Part shown: one piece after another, positions 5,489 through 7,972 of the stretch
How positions within the stretch are numbered: position 1 is the stretch's first letter
How the letters are laid out: each line of letters starts with the position of its first letter
Origin: an uncultured Eubacteriales bacterium
GTDB taxonomy: Bacteria; Bacillota; Clostridia; Monoglobales; Monoglobaceae
DNA length: 7,972 nucleotides
NCBI GenBank assembly: GCA_905198865.1
Contig: CAJKEB010000070.1
Coordinates: 1 to 7,972, forward strand
Direction of reading: 5' to 3'
Translations under genes and position numbers: made by a program
The notes under the pieces: generated by a model
What the model was told of the DNA's origin: nothing
Database searches by the model: none
The model's input: the letters and a program-made list of their open reading frames with translations, nothing else

Positions 5489-6568
5489 ATGAACATTAAA
5501 TTAGCAGTAGTAAAGGGCGACGGTATCGGTCCCGAAATCGTTACCGAAGCCGAAAAGGTTCTTGATAAAATAGGTGAAAAGTACGGCCACACCTTTGAGT
5601 ACACAGATATACTCGCAGGCGGCTGCGCTATAGACGAGACAGGCGTTCCTCTGCCGGAGGAATCGGTTAAAATCGCAAAGAATTCTGACTCGGTTCTGCT
5701 CGGCGCCGTTGGCGGTCCGAAGTGGGACACTCTTCCGGGACACTTAAGACCGGAAAGAGCATTGCTCGGTCTGCGTTCCGAGCTTGGTCTCTTTGCAAAC
5801 ATCAGACCGGCAAAGCTCCATGACGCACTGGCTGACGCATGCCCGCTCAAGCCTGAAATCTCAAAGGGCGGTCTTGATTTGGTTATCGTTCGTGAGCTTA
5901 CGGGCGGTCTGTACTTCGGCGACAGAGGCAGACGCGATGCCGGCGAAAACGGCGAGGAGGCATATGACGAGCTTAAGTATTCTGTCGCTGAAATCGAGAG
6001 AATAGGCAGAGTTGCGTTTAACCTTGCCATGAAGCGTGACAGAAAGAAGGTCACAAGCGTTGACAAGGCAAATGTAATCGAAACCTCGCGTCTGTGGCGT
6101 GAGACAATGCACAAGCTCGCCAAAGAATATCCTGAGGTTCAGTATGAGGATATGCTCGTTGACAACTGTGCAATGCAGCTTGTGAGAAACCCGGGTCAGT
6201 TTGACGTAATCGTGACGGAAAACATGTTCGGTGACATTCTGTCTGACGAAGCCAGCATGACAACCGGCTCAATCGGTATGCTTCCGTCATCATCGCTCGG
6301 TGACAGCACACTCGGCATGTATGAGCCTATCCACGGCAGTGCGCCGGATATTGCCGGACAGAACAAGGCGAATCCTATCGCAACTATTTTGTCGGTTGCG
6401 ATGATGCTCAGAGACAGTTTCGGGCTGATGGAAGAGGCAAAGGCGGTTGAGGACGCAGTAACAGCCGTACTGAACGACGGATACCGCACAGCCGATATAA
6501 TGGACGAGGGCGGCAAGCTCCTCGGTACCAAAGAAATGGGCGATATGGTAGTTAAGTATCTGGGTTAA
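5489..6568 (+). CDS. leuB: 3-isopropylmalate dehydrogenase
   Basis: 359 aa, full length. It oxidises and decarboxylates 3-isopropylmalate to 4-methyl-2-oxopentanoate, the third step of leucine synthesis; it needs Mg/Mn. Family residues are in place: GDGIGPEI (10-17), substrate arginines Arg96 and Arg106 (LGLRSELG and NIRPAKL) and Arg135 in VRELTGGLYFG, catalytic Tyr142 and Lys193, and metal-binding Asp225, Asp249 and Asp253. HGSAPDIAG (282-290) carries the Asp typical of NAD rather than NADP use. LGLRSELGLFANIRP supports LeuB over isocitrate or tartrate dehydrogenase. The frame is open from a TTG at 5471, but that codon overlaps the ribosome binding site GAAAGGA (5473-5479). The ATG at 5489, 9 nt past it, is the start. 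It is the last gene of leuCDB, after a 224-nt repeat-filled gap, and ends before a strong terminator. Confidence 0.96.
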   Translation: MNIKLAVVKGDGIGPEIVTEAEKVLDKIGEKYGHTFEYTDILAGGCAIDETGVPLPEESVKIAKNSDSVLLGAVGGPKWDTLPGHLRPERALLGLRSELGLFANIRPAKLHDALADACPLKPEISKGGLDLVIVRELTGGLYFGDRGRRDAGENGEEAYDELKYSVAEIERIGRVAFNLAMKRDRKKVTSVDKANVIETSRLWRETMHKLAKEYPEVQYEDMLVDNCAMQLVRNPGQFDVIVTENMFGDILSDEASMTTGSIGMLPSSSLGDSTLGMYEPIHGSAPDIAGQNKANPIATILSVAMMLRDSFGLMEEAKAVEDAVTAVLNDGYRTADIMDEGGKLLGTKEMGDMVVKYLG

Positions 6569-6601
6569 ACGCATATAACAACAATTTTATTACGAAGCAA
6601 T

Positions 6602-6636
6602 AGCTGCCGCGGTTATAACAGCGGCAGCTTCTTTTT
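6602..6636 (+). terminator. Intrinsic terminator of the leuCDB operon
   Basis: AGCTGCCGC (6602-6610) and GCGGCAGCT (6621-6629) form a perfect 9-bp GC-rich stem with a 10-nt loop, followed by TCTTTTT. It lies 33 nt past the leuB stop codon. Confidence 0.92.
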
Positions 6637-6718
6637 ATAACAATACTCTGTTTCCGATGTTTCCGACTGTTTGGTCAATCCTCTATTTTTTAGAATATCA
6701 ATTGCTTTTCTATAGTAT

Positions 6719-6747
6719 TTGACATATCTAAAAAAGTATGCTATAAT
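6719..6747 (+). promoter_or_regulatory. Perfect consensus promoter for the YitT-family gene
   Basis: -35 TTGACA (6719-6724) and -10 TATAAT (6742-6747) both match consensus exactly with the ideal 17-nt spacer. An extended -10 (TGC, 6739-6741) is also present. Transcription would start near 6754, giving a leader of about 77 nt. This should be very strong unless repressed. An 11-bp palindrome TGACT-C-AGTCA (6800-6810) sits in the leader just before the ribosome binding site. Confidence 0.88.
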
Positions 6748-6830
6748 ATCGAAGAGATAAGTTTTATTAATTGAAACGAAATAAATTTACATGTCTGAAT
6801 GACTCAGTCAAAAAGGAGGATAATATCAAC

Positions 6831-7721
6831 ATGAAAAAATACTTGAAAAATCTTTTGTCGGAGCTCAGTCCCATCAACTTTATTGTGCTGACTGCCGCGG
6901 GTATTATCAGTGCGATAGGAGTTACTATGTTTCTTGCGCCGGTACATCTCTATGACAGCGGAATTTCGGGTACGTCAATGCTTCTGTGGCAAATTACTCC
7001 TGAATATTTGACTCTGTCTGTGTTTTTGATTGTTCTTAACATTCCGCTCTTTCTCTATGGGCTTAAGAAGCAAGGAGCTGCTTTCACCATATATTCTATA
7101 TATGCCGTGTTTGTTTACTCACTTGTGTCTCACCTCATCACATATGTTCTGCCGGTTGATGTAGAATTTGCATCGCCTCTTGCGGAGCAGGATTTGTTTC
7201 TGTGCGCTATCTTCGGCGGTATAATTGCCGGCGTGGGCAGCGGTCTTGCACTCAGATTTGACGCCGCGATTGACGGAATAGAGGTTCTGGCTGTCATCTT
7301 TGCGAAGAAAATCGGAGTAACAGTCGGAACATTCATAATGTTCTATAACATAATACTTTATGTAATTATCGGTATAGTTTTTGGAAGCTGGATTTTGCCG
7401 CTTTATTCAATCATCACATATGTAGCGGCGCTTAAGACGATCGATTTTATTGTCGAAGGTATCGACAAGGCAAAGGCGGCGCTGATAATAACCACCAAGG
7501 CAGAAGAAATATGCAGTGAGCTTTCCGAACAGTTCGGCAGCGGTATTACTCTTATAGATGCACACGGCTACTATTCTTCGTCGCCCAAGACTGTAATATA
7601 CTTTGTAGTCAACCGCTTCCAGATAGGAAAGCTCAGACGCATAGTACATAAAAACGACAGGTCGGCGTTTATCTCGATATCAGAAACCGCCGATGTCTTC
7701 GGCAGCAATACGAAGCTGTGA
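6831..7721 (+). CDS. YitT-family integral membrane protein (YitT membrane domain plus DUF2179)
   Basis: 296 aa. The N-terminal part (about residues 14-205) has five to six hydrophobic segments, roughly at 15-37, 58-78, 84-107, 120-142, 163-184 and 186-204. It includes the glycine-rich GGIIAGVGSGLALRF stretch typical of YitT proteins. The usual GASTGG motif after it reads DAAIDG here. The soluble C-terminal domain (~215-290) is the DUF2179 type, with ALIITTKAEEI near its start and VIYFVVNRFQIGKLRRIV later. The function of the family is not established; a transport role is often guessed. The frame extends up to a TTG at 6771, but AGGAGGA (6814-6820), 10 nt before the ATG at 6831, fixes the start. 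The gene is a single transcription unit with its own very strong promoter. The repeat array begins 7 nt past its stop, so the hairpins would form its 3' UTR. Confidence 0.88.
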   Translation: MKKYLKNLLSELSPINFIVLTAAGIISAIGVTMFLAPVHLYDSGISGTSMLLWQITPEYLTLSVFLIVLNIPLFLYGLKKQGAAFTIYSIYAVFVYSLVSHLITYVLPVDVEFASPLAEQDLFLCAIFGGIIAGVGSGLALRFDAAIDGIEVLAVIFAKKIGVTVGTFIMFYNIILYVIIGIVFGSWILPLYSIITYVAALKTIDFIVEGIDKAKAALIITTKAEEICSELSEQFGSGITLIDAHGYYSSSPKTVIYFVVNRFQIGKLRRIVHKNDRSAFISISETADVFGSNTKL

Positions 7722-7728
7722 TTGTGAC

Positions 7729-7972
7729 TGCGACCGCAATCTTCGATTGCGTATACGCCAAACTAAGCGTATGCGCTAAAACAGCTAAAGTCATTATAAT
7801 GCCTTAGCTGTTCGCCTGCGACCGCAATTTTCGATTGCGTATACGCCAAACTAAGCGTATGCGCTAAAACAGCTAAAGTCATTATAATGCCTTAGCTGTT
7901 CGCCTGCGACCGCAATTTTCGATTGCGTATACGCCAAACTAAGCGTATGCGCTAAAACAGCTAAAGTCATTA
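7729..7972 (+). repeat. Tandem array of 88-bp hairpin-forming repeats, running off the window
   Basis: Units start at 7729, 7817 and 7905, an exact 88-bp period; the third is cut at the window end after 68 bp. Units differ by only one base (C7741 versus T7829 and T7917). Each unit can form three hairpins: CGCAATC-TTC-GATTGCG (7735-7751), GCGTATACGC pairing with GCGTATGCGC (7749-7758 with 7767-7776, one wobble), and ACAGCTAA with TTAGCTGT (7781-7788 with 7804-7811) around the palindrome CATTATAATG. The first two hairpins share three bases and may be alternatives. The period is not a multiple of three and the units have no unique spacers, so this is neither coding nor CRISPR. Confidence 0.92.

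Noticed and set aside
6791..6802. Tiny upstream reading frame (Met-Ser-Glu-stop) in the YitT leader
   Set aside because: No ribosome binding site in front of it and no leader-peptide features; likely chance.
6771..6830. TTG-initiated N-terminal extension of the YitT-family protein
   Set aside because: The strong AGGAGGA at 6814-6820 lies inside it and points to the ATG at 6831; the extension has no family resemblance.
7792..7801. Promoters inside each 88-bp unit (TATAAT in CATTATAATG)
   Set aside because: The -10-like box is there on both strands because of the palindrome, but no -35 box is found at a workable distance.
7729..7972. CRISPR array
   Set aside because: Units are contiguous 88-mers with no variable spacers and no cas genes are in view.

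Overview
The window looks like a chromosomal segment from a member of the class Clostridia (Bacillota), probably a gut or anaerobic Oscillospirales/Lachnospirales-type organism. This is inferred from four things: strong AGGAGG-type ribosome binding sites, AT-rich spacers with near-consensus sigma-70/sigma-A promoters, the short (~420 aa) form of LeuC, and a secreted papain-type protease with a Pro/Thr linker. I cannot name a species.

Layout from left to right. Positions 1-151 hold no gene; they contain a 16-bp perfect-stem hairpin terminator. Positions 152-2308 (minus) encode a large secreted C1 (papain-family) cysteine protease with its own strong promoter. Positions 2430-3326 (minus) encode a LysR-type regulator. 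A compact 160-bp divergent control region separates it from a leucine biosynthesis operon, leuC-leuD-leuB (3490-6568, plus), which ends at a clear intrinsic terminator (6602-6636). A perfect consensus promoter then drives a YitT-family membrane protein (6831-7721). The window ends inside a tandem array of 88-bp hairpin-forming repeats (7729 to at least 7972).

The three leu genes encode both subunits of isopropylmalate isomerase and isopropylmalate dehydrogenase, which are steps two and three of leucine synthesis. leuA (the first step) is not in the window. The LysR gene is divergent from leuC. The shared region has overlapping back-to-back promoters built on an imperfect dyad, plus a second palindrome on the -35 box of the proximal leuC promoter. 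That suggests the LysR protein controls leuCDB and itself. No T-box leader is visible; the likely leuC leader is only about 37 nt.

The least explained signal is the repeat family. The leuD-leuB gap (5265-5488) holds a GC-rich cruciform element followed by about 1.5 units of a degenerate 87-bp repeat with an exact 48-bp direct duplication. The 88-bp array at the right end is the same repeat family on the opposite strand, about 80% identical by hand alignment. The short hairpin stem is kept while loop bases vary. I see no new enzyme system; the repeats and the leu control region are the parts most worth a second look.

Several start codons differ from the longest open frames and were chosen from ribosome binding sites: LysR at 3326, leuC at 3490, leuB at 5489 and yitT-like at 6831.
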